DNA from: CALVGQ01 sp964370435
GTDB taxonomy: Bacteria > Bacillota_I > Bacilli_A > Erysipelotrichales > Erysipelotrichaceae
Reading direction: 5' to 3'
DNA: 64,000 nt
Assembly (NCBI GenBank): GCA_964370435.1
Contig: CAYJJG010000008.1
Coordinates: 13,669 to 77,668, forward strand
In this document: positions 52,192 to 61,435 of the stretch, one piece after another
Numbering within the stretch: the stretch's first letter is position 1
Layout: the number at the start of each line of letters is the position of its first letter
The notes under the pieces: generated by a model
Database searches by the model: none
The model's input: the letters and a program-made list of their open reading frames with translations, nothing else
Told to the model about the DNA's origin: nothing
Translations under genes and position numbers: made by a program

Positions 52192-52494
52192 ATGGAAAAT
52201 CAAGTTTTAAGAAAACTATTCTTAGGTTTTATTCAAATTCATATCTTACACCATGCTAAAAAAGAAGCTATTTATGGTTCATTCATGATCGAAGAATTAA
52301 AATCTCATGGTTATGATATAAGTCCAGGCACATTGTATCCTATATTGCATAATCTTGAAAAAAGCGGTTTGTTGGAGGTAGAAACAAAAAATTATGAAGG
52401 AAAAATGAGAAAATACTATCATATTACGAGTCAAGGGGAAGATACTTTAATACGAGCTAAAATAAAGATTAAAGAACTAACAGGTGAACTGTGA
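52192..52494 (+). CDS. PadR-family transcriptional regulator
   Basis: A 100-residue protein consisting of the PadR winged helix: LGFIQIHILHHAKKEAIYGSFMIEEL, SPGTLYPILHNLEKSGLLEVE, YYHITSQGEDTLIRAK. It is short (PadR-s2 type, no long C-terminal helix domain). Probably represses its operon through the palindrome at 50973. GGGAGGAGCTCT precedes the ATG. Its stop overlaps the GTG start of the MFS gene. Confidence 0.9.
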   Translation: MENQVLRKLFLGFIQIHILHHAKKEAIYGSFMIEELKSHGYDISPGTLYPILHNLEKSGLLEVETKNYEGKMRKYYHITSQGEDTLIRAKIKIKELTGEL

Positions 52495-53732
52495 TTAATT
52501 CATTAAGAGGTACAATCATAAAAGATAAACAAATTAAGAAATTTTGCTTTTATGGACTCCTTAAGAATTTAAAATTCTTCGAATCTTATTTAATACTATT
52601 TTTGTTAAATAAGAATTTAAGTTTATTTCAAATTGGTATCATAATTGCTATAAGAGAGCTTGTGATCAATCTATTTGAGATACCTTCAGGTTTCATTGCT
52701 GACTATTTCGGTAGAAAAAAAGAGTTATACCTTTGTTTTGGATTCTATATTATTTCATTTCTATTGTTTTATAAGACTATAACTTTTTATGACGCTATTG
52801 GTGGGATGATTTTCTTTGGCTTAGCTGAAGCATTTAGATCAGGAACACATAAAGCTATGATTTATACTTATTTAGATAGTAAGGGGTGGCAAAAGGAAAA
52901 AACATTTGTTTATGGAAGAACGAGGTCTTTTTCATTAGTTGGTAGTTCTATAAGTAGTGTTTTAGGTATCATTTTGATATTGTATATTGCAGAAGATAAT
53001 TATTTATTTCTATTTTCGATAATACCTTACATTATTGACTTACTTCTAATAATAAGCTATCCAAGCTTTCTTGATAAGCAAGATAAAAATAAAGCCTTGC
53101 CTTTCAAAAAAATGTTAAATAATTTAATAAGTGGCTTTCGCACCAATAGTACATTACGAAATATTGTATTAGAGGAAGGCATGTCAGAAGCTGTATTTGC
53201 GTATATTAAAGATTTATTACAGCCTATATTAGAATCCATTGTACTGGGTAGTGGATTGCTGGTTATTTTAGGTTTGAATACTGAAATTCATCTTAAAATT
53301 ATGCTAGGAGTGGTGTATGCAGTATTTAATTTAACTGGGGCTTATTTTTCAAAGAATACCTATTTAATAAAGGGGAGTCATAAGAGTAGTGACTGCCTAT
53401 ATTACATTCATATAGCCTTGTCGATGGTATGCGGGTTATTAGCAATGCTGACTGCATCATTATTGATAGTGTGTGCTTTATATATGATACTTTATATTTT
53501 ACATAGTGTTCGAAAGCCTTTATTTATAGATGAAATTGATAATCACATAGATAAGTCTAATCGTGCTACAGTGCTCAGTGTTTCAACGCAGTTAAAATCA
53601 TTGTTTTTACTTGTATCAGCACCTACACTAGGTTTATTAGCAGATTACTATGGAATTTCCTCAGTAATGCTACTGCTGAGTATAATATTTATAATAACTA
53701 TACCTTTATTAAAACTAACAAGTGTAAAATAA
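52491..53732 (+). CDS. Major facilitator superfamily transporter
   Basis: 413 residues, 12 helices. The motif between helices 2 and 3 (GFIADYFGRKKELYLCFG) is the MFS signature. It starts with GTG overlapping the PadR stop codon and has AGGTGA upstream; this overlap indicates coupled translation. As the third gene of a PadR-controlled operon it is probably an exporter, but the substrate is unknown. Confidence 0.82.
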   Translation: MINSLRGTIIKDKQIKKFCFYGLLKNLKFFESYLILFLLNKNLSLFQIGIIIAIRELVINLFEIPSGFIADYFGRKKELYLCFGFYIISFLLFYKTITFYDAIGGMIFFGLAEAFRSGTHKAMIYTYLDSKGWQKEKTFVYGRTRSFSLVGSSISSVLGIILILYIAEDNYLFLFSIIPYIIDLLLIISYPSFLDKQDKNKALPFKKMLNNLISGFRTNSTLRNIVLEEGMSEAVFAYIKDLLQPILESIVLGSGLLVILGLNTEIHLKIMLGVVYAVFNLTGAYFSKNTYLIKGSHKSSDCLYYIHIALSMVCGLLAMLTASLLIVCALYMILYILHSVRKPLFIDEIDNHIDKSNRATVLSVSTQLKSLFLLVSAPTLGLLADYYGISSVMLLLSIIFIITIPLLKLTSVK

Positions 53733-53735
53733 AAA

Positions 53736-53770
53736 AATTCTTATTTTAAATTGATATCAAAATAAGAATT
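53736..53770. terminator. Bidirectional terminator
   Basis: AATTCTTATTTT and AAAATAAGAATT are perfect 12-bp arms between two convergent genes, with A- and T-rich flanks. Confidence 0.8.
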
Positions 53771-53777
53771 AATTAAA

Positions 53778-54515
53778 TTAATGGTTTAAATAGCGTGCTA
53801 GGAATTCTCTTGTTCTAGCATTTTTTGGGTGTTCAAACATTTCTTTTGGTGAAGACTCTTCTAGAATTATACCCTGATCCATAAAAACAACACGATTACT
53901 AACTTCTTTCGCAAAAGCCATCTCATGAGTAACTACTACCATGGTCATACCTTCTTTAGCTAACTGGGTAATAACATCAAGCACTTCACCAACAATCTCA
54001 GGATCAAGAGCCGAAGTAGGCTCGTCAAACAACATGATTCTAGGATTCATACACAGTGCTCTTGCGATTGCTACACGCTGTTTTTGTCCACCTGATAACT
54101 TTGTACTATCAGCATAAATGAACTCTTTTAGTCCAACACGGGTAAGATGTTCAATAGCAATCTCTTCTGCAGCAGTTTTATCCATTTTTTTAACTTTTAA
54201 CAATGCTAAAGTACAATTATCTATTACATTTTTATTACTAAATAAGTTAAAGTTTTGAAATACCATTCCAATATCTTCTCTTAGATGATCTAAATCGGTA
54301 CTTATATCACATAAATCTTGATTATCAAATAGGATTTGTCCACTATCAGGTTCTTCTAATAAGTTGATACAGCGAAGCAAAGTGCTTTTTCCGCTACCTG
54401 AAGCACCAATTATAGATACAACTTCGCCTTTTGAAACATTCATATTTATACCTTTAAGCACATTTAGTGAACCAAAGGATTTGGTAAGGTCAATAATTTT
54501 TATAATTTCTTCCAT
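53778..54515 (-). CDS. Amino-acid ABC transporter ATPase (GlnQ-type), probably lysine
   Basis: 245 residues. Walker A GASGSGKST, Q-loop MVFQNFNLF, signature LSGGQKQRVAIARAL, Walker B IMLFDEPTSALDPE and switch His VVVVTHEM are all intact, as in polar-amino-acid importers. Last gene of a three-gene operon under a lysine riboswitch, which points to lysine as the substrate. AGGAGGTTCTTT precedes the ATG; the adjacent TTG is not preferred. Confidence 0.92.
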   Translation of the reverse strand: MEEIIKIIDLTKSFGSLNVLKGINMNVSKGEVVSIIGASGSGKSTLLRCINLLEEPDSGQILFDNQDLCDISTDLDHLREDIGMVFQNFNLFSNKNVIDNCTLALLKVKKMDKTAAEEIAIEHLTRVGLKEFIYADSTKLSGGQKQRVAIARALCMNPRIMLFDEPTSALDPEIVGEVLDVITQLAKEGMTMVVVTHEMAFAKEVSNRVVFMDQGIILEESSPKEMFEHPKNARTREFLARYLNH

Positions 54516-54526
54516 CAAAGAACCTC

Positions 54527-55783
54527 CTAATTACTGCTTGGCACACGCGTATTAGGCATGTCCAGCTTTCTTGCTAAAACATTTAAACAACTTGTTAGCG
54601 TCATCGTGATAATAAAGTAAATAATTGCTACAGGAATATATATTTCTAAAACTGCAACATAGTTACCAGAAATAGTACTTGCTGCATACATCAAATCAAA
54701 TACCCCTAATACTCGAAGAACTGAAGAGTCCTTAATGTTGATGATAAACTCATTACCAATGGCAGGTATAGAGTTTTTAACAGCTTGAGGAAAAATGACG
54801 TTTGTCATTGTTTTCCATGAACTAAGTCCAAGTGAGCGAGCTGCCTCTGTTTGTCCTTTATCAATAGATTCAACAGCACCACGAAGTACTTCTGCGATAT
54901 AAGCGGTAGAATTAATGGTAACTGTAACCATACCAGATAATAAAAGCGGCCATACAATCGCAAGTTCACTAGCTGATAAATCAGGGTATATTGCTCTAAA
55001 TACATCGATTCCAAAGTAATAAATAATAATAGCTTGAACCATCATCGGTGTAGAGCGAATAACATTGATATATAACTTTGCGCATTTTGCTAATACTATT
55101 TTAATGAATTTTATAAAGTCATTATCTCTCTTATCCACTTTTTGTATACGCATAAATACGAGTAAACATCCAAACACAAAGCCTAGAATCGTACCTACAA
55201 GGGCAATTTGAATAGTTGTAGTAATACCAATTTGAAGCGAAGGAATTGAGCGTGAAACAATGTAGAACATTGATTCTAAATCACCACTTGGACGTGTAGT
55301 TGCAGTTATACCACGATATCCTGATGATATAAACCATCCAAGTACTAGAGCATCAAATACTACGATTATAAATATGATGGCAACATAGTAAGAATAATAA
55401 CGTGCAAAACGCTTGAAAGTGCTTTGCGTGAATTTTGATTTTTGTTGATACTGTTTTTTGTAGCGTAACTTATCAATTAGTGCAAATAATGCGATGACTA
55501 CGAAAATGAAGTCAATAATTAAAAGCAGTAGTAGCACACTATCAGGCACAACATATAACATGCTAAAGGTTAATTCTTGTGGTAATGATCCAAAATAAGG
55601 AATCATTAAAATAGCAGAAAGCAGTACTAAGATACTGCCTCCTAAATATACATAATTGTGATCTTCTTTTATAAACTGTATGTTACGTTTTGTTGATTTA
55701 GTAAGCGATGTTAGTAAGGCATATACTAAATCAAATAAATAACTAAATATAAAAGTTATTGAATTTTTAACTAATTTCATCAT
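54527..55783 (-). CDS. Amino-acid ABC transporter permease with long N-terminal membrane extension
   Basis: 418 residues, against about 220 for a typical HisM/GlnP-type permease. The C-terminal half (from about residue 185) is the standard BPD_transp_1 unit with EAARSLGLSSWKTMTNVIFPQA as the EAA loop. The N-terminal 180 residues contain three or four extra helices (VYLGGSILVLLSAILMIPY, SVLLLLLIIDFIFVVIALFAL, YVAIIFIIVVFDALVLGW) with no obvious match. The start is 9 nt after the upstream binding-protein stop codon, with no strong site of its own. Confidence 0.85.
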   Translation of the reverse strand: MMKLVKNSITFIFSYLFDLVYALLTSLTKSTKRNIQFIKEDHNYVYLGGSILVLLSAILMIPYFGSLPQELTFSMLYVVPDSVLLLLLIIDFIFVVIALFALIDKLRYKKQYQQKSKFTQSTFKRFARYYSYYVAIIFIIVVFDALVLGWFISSGYRGITATTRPSGDLESMFYIVSRSIPSLQIGITTTIQIALVGTILGFVFGCLLVFMRIQKVDKRDNDFIKFIKIVLAKCAKLYINVIRSTPMMVQAIIIYYFGIDVFRAIYPDLSASELAIVWPLLLSGMVTVTINSTAYIAEVLRGAVESIDKGQTEAARSLGLSSWKTMTNVIFPQAVKNSIPAIGNEFIINIKDSSVLRVLGVFDLMYAASTISGNYVAVLEIYIPVAIIYFIITMTLTSCLNVLARKLDMPNTRVPSSN

Positions 55784-55791
55784 TCAAATCA

Positions 55792-56667
55792 CTAGCTAGG
55801 CATGTTAGCTTCAGCCCAGTCATTCCATTCATAACGTTGATCAATGCTAATGTTATCTAATACTTCATTAATACTGGATTGAAGAGCAGTATCTTCTTTT
55901 CTAAGACCAACACAACCACCACTAAAGCCTTTATCAAATCCTTGCCCTTCTTCAAATAATACAACTTCAAATTCACCTGGATAAGCTAACATATAAGCAT
56001 CAGCAATGCTTTCATCAAATACTAAACCATCAACAGTACCTTCTCTTAATCTTAAAATCATATTAGCAACATCACCTACAGCTGCAACATGATTTACTCC
56101 TTCAATTTGATCAATAACTGTATCGTATTGAGTATTTTGTTGACCAAGAATTGATGCACCACCAAAATCATTTAAAGTTGTAGCTGAAGCGTAATCACTA
56201 CCTGATTGTACTAATATACAATATTCTGCAGGAATTGTATAAGCCACTGAAAAATTAATGCTTTCTTTTCTTTCTTCAGTATCTGCCATTCCGGCAATAA
56301 TTAAATCAATTTGACCATTATTTAATGCTTCAATTAATCCTTCCCAAGAAAGTTTAACAATTTCCATTTCAATTCCTAATTCTTCTTGTAACGTTTGAAC
56401 AATACGAACATCATAACCATCTACATAAGCACCTTCTACATTGCTTATTGGCATATTAGTATCTGTAGCAGTATCTTCTTGCCAATTGTATGGAGGATAA
56501 CCCGCTTCCATACCAACACGTAGTACTTCATAAACAGGTGCATTAGGTACAGTACTTGGAGTTGGTGTAGTTGTTGGTTCTACATCGCCACCCACTGCAC
56601 ACGCTGATAAAGATACAAACATCAATAGACATAAAACAGAAGTAAATAAATTTCTTAAAGTTCTCAT
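55792..56667 (-). CDS. Amino-acid ABC transporter substrate-binding lipoprotein, probably lysine
   Basis: 291 residues from the ATG at 56667 (minus), preceded by AGAGGAAAGTT. Signal peptide with lipobox SLSAC, a TTTPTP linker, then the SBP_bac_3 fold: VLRVGMEAGYPPYNW, EGAYVDGYDVRI, DLIIAGMADTEERKESINFS, VDGLVFDES. These match the lysine/arginine/ornithine/polar amino acid group. Longer upstream readings enter the riboswitch leader and lack a site. It is first in the operon and directly follows the lysine riboswitch expression platform. Confidence 0.9.
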   Translation of the reverse strand: MRTLRNLFTSVLCLLMFVSLSACAVGGDVEPTTTPTPSTVPNAPVYEVLRVGMEAGYPPYNWQEDTATDTNMPISNVEGAYVDGYDVRIVQTLQEELGIEMEIVKLSWEGLIEALNNGQIDLIIAGMADTEERKESINFSVAYTIPAEYCILVQSGSDYASATTLNDFGGASILGQQNTQYDTVIDQIEGVNHVAAVGDVANMILRLREGTVDGLVFDESIADAYMLAYPGEFEVVLFEEGQGFDKGFSGGCVGLRKEDTALQSSINEVLDNISIDQRYEWNDWAEANMPS

Positions 56668-56689
56668 AACTTTCCTCTTTTCTATTAAA

Positions 56690-56900
56690 AATAAAAAACG
56701 CCTATCAGCGCTTTTATTAAAAATAGAATTTTTAACAAAAACAAGCGCCTCTACAATCTTACATGTAGGAAAGTTATAGGTATTTCCGTATAACTTCACA
56801 GTATTAAATGCCTTTAATTCCTGTTCGGCAATGATTACCTTTCTTTTGTTTCAACGTCTGCCGACTCCACAAAATACTCATTTACATTGCTACCTCTTAG
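56690..56900 (-). ncRNA. Lysine riboswitch (L box) with expression platform
   Basis: Read on the minus strand from 56900: AGAGGTAGCAATG, ATGAGTATTTTGTGGAG, then GAAAGG, ATTGCCGAAC and a distal paired arm, ending GTAGAGGCGC near 56745. AGAGGT, GAGTA, GGAG, GAAAGG and GCCGAA are the conserved L-box core motifs in the right order. Downstream, GGCGCTT pairs with AAGCGC, ahead of GCGTTTTTT, as a plausible terminator/antiterminator. It would shut the ABC transporter off when lysine is plentiful. Called by eye; no covariance model was run. Confidence 0.85.
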
Positions 56901-57075
56901 TTTTTTATTTTTATATGTATTTAATTAAAGCAAAAAAAATGACAGTTGTAAAGGAATTTTAATAAAAAAATAAACTAAACATTAAAAATTAATAATAAAT
57001 AAAGTTTTTTAAAAGAGTTATGGTCGCCTAAGCAGTGTTTAACTGCTTGAATATAATGTAGTGGAGGTGAAAAAA

Positions 57076-58953
57076 ATGGCATTAGGAACATTACAAATTA
57101 TTACAACAACAGCAAGTCAAGCATTACCTTTAGCTGGTGTTACTTGTGTGGTTACCATAACAGCCACAAATGAAACGATTGAGTTAACAAGTGACGCCAA
57201 TGGATTTGTGAATATATTAGATATAGAAGCCCCAGAAAGGGCATTATCACTGGATGTTAACTATGAAGGAGTTCCTTATTCTACCGTAAATTTAGTAGCA
57301 GCTAAGGAAGGATATCAAAAAACAATCGTTAGTGGAATACAAATCTTTGCTGAGGAACAATCACTTATGCAAGTAGATATGGCTCCAATTGCTAATGTTA
57401 GTTTAGTTAAGGAAACAGATATTGGAAGAAGTATTTTAATAACTCCAGTACAGCGAGCTTGTAGTGAAACTGCTCAAAGTAACATAGATAATCTAGCAGC
57501 ACCTATTGTGCTTGACTATCCAATTATTCCTAAGACTGTTACTGTACACTTAGGTAGACCAACCGCTACTGCAAGAGATGTAACGGTGACATTTAAAGAC
57601 TATATTAAAAATGTTGCTTCATCAGAAATATATCCAACTTGGCCTGTAGAAAGTCTAAAAGCTAATATATTAGCACAAATATCCTTAATTTTGAACCGAG
57701 TATATACTGAATGGTATCGTAGTCAAGGTTATAATTTTGATATTACAAATTCAACAGCATATGATCAATATTTTGTTGAGGGAAGAGATATTTTTAGTAG
57801 TGTTAGTGAAGTAGTTGATGAAATTTTCAATGAATATATTAGAAAAGTAAATACAGTCAATCCTTATTATGCAGAGTACTGTGATGGTAAAATTGCACAA
57901 TGTAGTGGTATGAAACAGTGGGAGACTGTTACTTTAGCAGAGCAAGGAAGAAATGCTTTTGAAATTTTAACTTATTTCTATGGTGATGATATTGAAATTG
58001 TTACAACTGATCGTATTGAAGGGGTTTCTGGGACATATCCTGGTTTTGTATTAAAAAATGGAGTAAGTAGTGATGCGGTGGCAACGATTCAAAATCAACT
58101 TAATCGTATAGCAGTAAATTATCCAAGTTTCCCTAAAATTTATCCTGTTGATGGAATTTTTGGACCAAAAACAGAAACTACAGTTAAAGCGTTTCAAAAA
58201 CAATTTAGCTTGGTTGTGGATGGACTTGTAGGTATGGCTACATGGTATAAAATTTCTTATATCTATGTTGCGGTTAAGAAACTTGCTCAATTAACTTCAG
58301 AAGGAGTTGATGACAGGCTAGACTTTGAATATCCTGGTGAATCTATTCGAGAAGGTGAGCGTAGTATCTATGTTCAAGAAATTCAGTTTTTCTTACAAAA
58401 GATATCCTTGTTTACTTCATCAGTTCCATCCGTTGAAATTGATAGTAGTTTCGGCAGCGGAACACGCGCTGCTGTGATTGCTTTTCAAAGACTAGCGGGC
58501 TTAACAGTTGATGGCATTGTAGGTGTTCAAACATGGAATACGCTAGTCAAAGCGTATCAAGATACGTTAGAAGTAGATGTTCCAACGGTATCTTATATGC
58601 CTGAGTATCCAGGAACTTCTTTAAGGGTGGGTAGTACTGGAGAAAATGTTCGAATTATTCAAAATGCACTAAATGTAGTAAGTCAGGCAGTTGGTAATTT
58701 ATCATTAATTCAAGTAGATGGAATCTTTGGTAGTGGAACTGAAAGTGCAGTGCGTTATTATCAATCAAATAATGATCTTGATGCAGATGGAATTGTAGGT
58801 AGATTAACTTGGAACAGTATTCGAAGTCAATATACTTCAATAAGAAGTAATCCGTTTGCATATAATCCAATGTTCTATGAATTAGCGCAAGTGTTATATA
58901 ATAACTATACAAGTTTAATTTATAATATCGATAATGATGAAAAAAATCTTTAA
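57076..58953 (+). CDS. SleC-like spore-cortex peptidoglycan protein with three PG-binding domains
   Basis: About 625 residues. Residues 1-110 are a carboxypeptidase-regulatory-like beta domain (LQIITTTASQALPLAGVTC). About 160-320 is a SpoIID/SleC-type domain (VASSEIYPTWPVESLKANI, TEWYRSQGYNFDITNSTAYD, EYCDGKIAQCSGMKQW), with the Glu of NVASSEI as candidate catalytic residue. Three PG_binding_1 domains follow (about 345-400, 440-500, 525-600; each with DGIFG or SFGSGT and DGIVG). Clostridial SleC degrades spore cortex during germination. There is no signal peptide at the chosen start (GGAGGTGAAAAAA upstream), as in spore proteins made in the mother cell. Confidence 0.82.
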   Translation: MALGTLQIITTTASQALPLAGVTCVVTITATNETIELTSDANGFVNILDIEAPERALSLDVNYEGVPYSTVNLVAAKEGYQKTIVSGIQIFAEEQSLMQVDMAPIANVSLVKETDIGRSILITPVQRACSETAQSNIDNLAAPIVLDYPIIPKTVTVHLGRPTATARDVTVTFKDYIKNVASSEIYPTWPVESLKANILAQISLILNRVYTEWYRSQGYNFDITNSTAYDQYFVEGRDIFSSVSEVVDEIFNEYIRKVNTVNPYYAEYCDGKIAQCSGMKQWETVTLAEQGRNAFEILTYFYGDDIEIVTTDRIEGVSGTYPGFVLKNGVSSDAVATIQNQLNRIAVNYPSFPKIYPVDGIFGPKTETTVKAFQKQFSLVVDGLVGMATWYKISYIYVAVKKLAQLTSEGVDDRLDFEYPGESIREGERSIYVQEIQFFLQKISLFTSSVPSVEIDSSFGSGTRAAVIAFQRLAGLTVDGIVGVQTWNTLVKAYQDTLEVDVPTVSYMPEYPGTSLRVGSTGENVRIIQNALNVVSQAVGNLSLIQVDGIFGSGTESAVRYYQSNNDLDADGIVGRLTWNSIRSQYTSIRSNPFAYNPMFYELAQVLYNNYTSLIYNIDNDEKNL

Positions 58954-58958
58954 TAAAA

Positions 58959-58986
58959 AAAGCTTAAATCGTAAGATTTAAGCTTT
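58959..58986. terminator. Bidirectional terminator between sleC-like gene and psuG
   Basis: AAAGCTTAAATC, loop GTAA, GATTTAAGCTTT: a perfect 12-bp stem with flanking A and T runs. Confidence 0.85.
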
Positions 58987-59002
58987 ACTACATACATTTT
59001 AA

Positions 59003-59923
59003 CTATCCTTGTTTTTCTAGACTAACTGCTATTTTAGCAGCAACTAAAGCATTATTGTAAGCAAGTTGTAAATTTGAAGCTAAAGAAGTACCTTTAGTCA
59101 TTTCTTTAATGCTTTTTAATAAGAACGGTGTAGTATCTTTGCCGTGGATTCCTTGCTTTTCAGCCATCGCTAAAGCTTCGACAATAATTTTTTCCATATC
59201 ATCAAAATCAAGTGCATAGGCTTCAGGAATTGGATTGGCAATTAGTGCGCCACCGCTTAATCCTAAATCCCACTTTGTTTTTAATATCTTGGCAATAAGC
59301 TCTTCACTTTCTGCATTAAAATCCACTTTAAATCCACTCTTGCTAGAATAAAAGGCAGGGAAATCATCGCTACGGACACCAATAACAGGAACACCCATAG
59401 TTTCTAAATACTCTAATGTTAAGCCAATGTCTAAAATCGACTTTACACCAGCTCCAATAACTGCCACTGGTGTTTGCGCTAATTCTTGAAGATCGGCACT
59501 GATATCCATTGTGTTTTCACCATCACGGTGTACTCCGCCAATACCACCTGTAGCAAAGATTCTAATACCAGCCATAGCTGCTACCATCATCGTTGTTGCT
59601 ACAGTAGTTGCTCCAAGTTTGTTGGTTGCTAAATACACTGCCATATCACGTCTACTTACTTTACCAACTTCTTTTGATTGGCACATTAAGGATAGTTCTT
59701 CATTGCTTAATCCTACTTTTAACTTGCCATTAATTACCGCAATAGTAGCAGGAACAGCGCCTTGTTCTCTTATGATTGCTTCTACTTTATGTGCAAACTC
59801 TAAGTTTTCTGGGTAGGGCATACCATGACTTAATATCGTACTTTCTAAAGCGACGATTGCTTTATTGTTGTCTAGAGCTGATTGTACCTCGGGTGTGATT
59901 GATAAATAGTTTTTTAAATTCAT
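59003..59923 (-). CDS. psuG: Pseudouridine-5'-phosphate glycosidase
   Basis: 306 residues. VALESTILSHGMPYPEN (catalytic Glu), GKVSRRDMAVYLA (Lys/Arg of the active site) and FATGGIGGVHR are diagnostic of PsuG. It splits pseudouridine-5'-phosphate into uracil and ribose-5-phosphate. Its ATG overlaps the psuK stop (ATGA), so the two are co-translated. Downstream gene of the pair. Confidence 0.93.
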   Translation of the reverse strand: MNLKNYLSITPEVQSALDNNKAIVALESTILSHGMPYPENLEFAHKVEAIIREQGAVPATIAVINGKLKVGLSNEELSLMCQSKEVGKVSRRDMAVYLATNKLGATTVATTMMVAAMAGIRIFATGGIGGVHRDGENTMDISADLQELAQTPVAVIGAGVKSILDIGLTLEYLETMGVPVIGVRSDDFPAFYSSKSGFKVDFNAESEELIAKILKTKWDLGLSGGALIANPIPEAYALDFDDMEKIIVEALAMAEKQGIHGKDTTPFLLKSIKEMTKGTSLASNLQLAYNNALVAAKIAVSLEKQG

Positions 59924-60975
59924 GATGTATACTCCTTTAGTATGTTTTCTAATAATTCGATGCTCATTGCTGGATTTATAGTTTCATTTGCCATAATACC
60001 AGCAATACCAGCAGCTAGAGCAAAGTCTAGCTTTTGTTCAATAGAATAGTTATACATATAGCCGTGGATGATTGCTGCCATAAAGGCATCTCCACCACCA
60101 GTTGCATTAACCATAATATCCATTGCTTTGAGCGCTCTTTTACATTTTCTATGTGTATAATCCATGTAAAAGCACCCTTTATCTCCAAGGCTAACATATA
60201 CATGTTTTACACCTTTAGTGATTAATTTTTCAGTAGCGATACTTAAATCTTCCTCAGTTTTAATCTTCATATCACTAAGTATCTCTAACTCTAATAAATT
60301 GGGTTTTATCGTATCAAATAAACCAACTATCGGCTTAATTTTTTCTGCATAGGTACATGAAACAGGATCGATAAATATAGGAATATGTTTACCGAATGTT
60401 TTCAATAAATAGGCAATAGTGTCATAAGGTAAGCAAGCATCACAAAAGATACACTGTGCTTTCATTAAAATATCGTTATTTGCCTTAAGATAATTTATAT
60501 CTATTTTTTGTAGAATATGCATATCCGATGTTGCCACAAACATATCACCCGTATTGTCTATTAGTGAAAGATAAGACGAGGAAGTTCTGTTTTCCATAAT
60601 CAAGCTATGACTATAGTCGATGTTGGCTAAATCACAACTATCCTTAATGACTTTAGCAAAAATATCATCACCTAATGCAGTAATGAGTTTAACATCACTT
60701 CCTAATTTTGCCAAGTTTTCGCAAATATTTCGTGTTACTCCGCCTGCGGTAGTTAAAATCATACCAGGATTACTATCTCGCATTCTTATTTCTTTTTTAA
60801 CCGTTGCACTGACATCTACATTGGCAGCACCAATACCTACAATGTATCCCTTTTTAGCAGCTATATAGTTCTTGTCGACTGCCGATAAGGGCTGATGATA
60901 GTTTACTTTTTTTACTTGCTCAATAATAGGAAGATTTTCTTTAACAATTTCTTTTGATTCTACACAAGGTACCAT
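59920..60975 (-). CDS. psuK: Pseudouridine kinase (PfkB family)
   Basis: 351 residues. GIGAANVDVSATV and TTAGGVTRNICENLAKLGSDV are the PfkB N-terminal signature in its PsuK form; VNATGGGDAFMAAIIHGY is the anion-hole/catalytic Asp motif. A 40-residue N-terminal extension precedes it. It phosphorylates pseudouridine for PsuG. AGAGGAGGGAACT precedes the start. The acylphosphatase gene ends up with little spacing on the same strand and may share the transcript. No pseudouridine transporter is adjacent. Confidence 0.9.
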   Translation of the reverse strand: MVPCVESKEIVKENLPIIEQVKKVNYHQPLSAVDKNYIAAKKGYIVGIGAANVDVSATVKKEIRMRDSNPGMILTTAGGVTRNICENLAKLGSDVKLITALGDDIFAKVIKDSCDLANIDYSHSLIMENRTSSSYLSLIDNTGDMFVATSDMHILQKIDINYLKANNDILMKAQCIFCDACLPYDTIAYLLKTFGKHIPIFIDPVSCTYAEKIKPIVGLFDTIKPNLLELEILSDMKIKTEEDLSIATEKLITKGVKHVYVSLGDKGCFYMDYTHRKCKRALKAMDIMVNATGGGDAFMAAIIHGYMYNYSIEQKLDFALAAGIAGIMANETINPAMSIELLENILKEYTS

Positions 60976-60993
60976 AGTTCCCTCCTCTTAGTA

Positions 60994-61263
60994 TTAATAT
61001 AAAACATTAAAGCTAGTCTCAGCTATTGTAGGGATTTCCTTTAAATGATAATCTTCCACATGAATAAACATATTTCCTTGATTCAATATTTGAAGTATGT
61101 TGGATATATTTTCCTTACTACCCTGCAATTCTGCCTCAACATGACCGTTGGATAAATTTCTGACATGACCACTACAATCATATTTAATAGCTTGCATCTG
61201 CATAAAAGCACGAAATCCTACTCCTTGCACTCTTCCCTTAAAAATAATGTAGTAACGAATCAC
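60994..61263 (-). CDS. acyP: Acylphosphatase
   Basis: 89 residues from GTG at 61263 (minus). That start is chosen since AAGGAGG lies seven nt before it; an upstream in-frame ATG at 61281 falls inside the site. The catalytic Arg is in GRVQGVGFRAF and the Asn in GHVRNLSNGHVE, both intact, and FVIRYYIIFKG forms the first strand. It hydrolyses acyl phosphates; physiological role uncertain. Upstream of psuK on the same strand. Confidence 0.92.
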   Translation of the reverse strand: MIRYYIIFKGRVQGVGFRAFMQMQAIKYDCSGHVRNLSNGHVEAELQGSKENISNILQILNQGNMFIHVEDYHLKEIPTIAETSFNVLY

Positions 61264-61435
61264 AAACTGTCCTCCTTGCATTATAGTTTCATTATAAGCT
61301 ATTTCTTTATAAATTACTTCAAATAATTTTATTTTTAAGACAAAAATTTCTTTAAATATTAATAGAATTTATTATATAATAACGGTATACTTATTAAGTA
61401 AAAATTAAATAAATGCAGTAAGAAAGGATGTTATT

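Noticed and set aside
56803..56840. T-box or SAM riboswitch in the ABC transporter leader
   Set aside because: No T-box AGGGTGG-type sequence or SAM-box core; the GAGTA, GAAAGG and GCCGAA motifs fit the lysine class.
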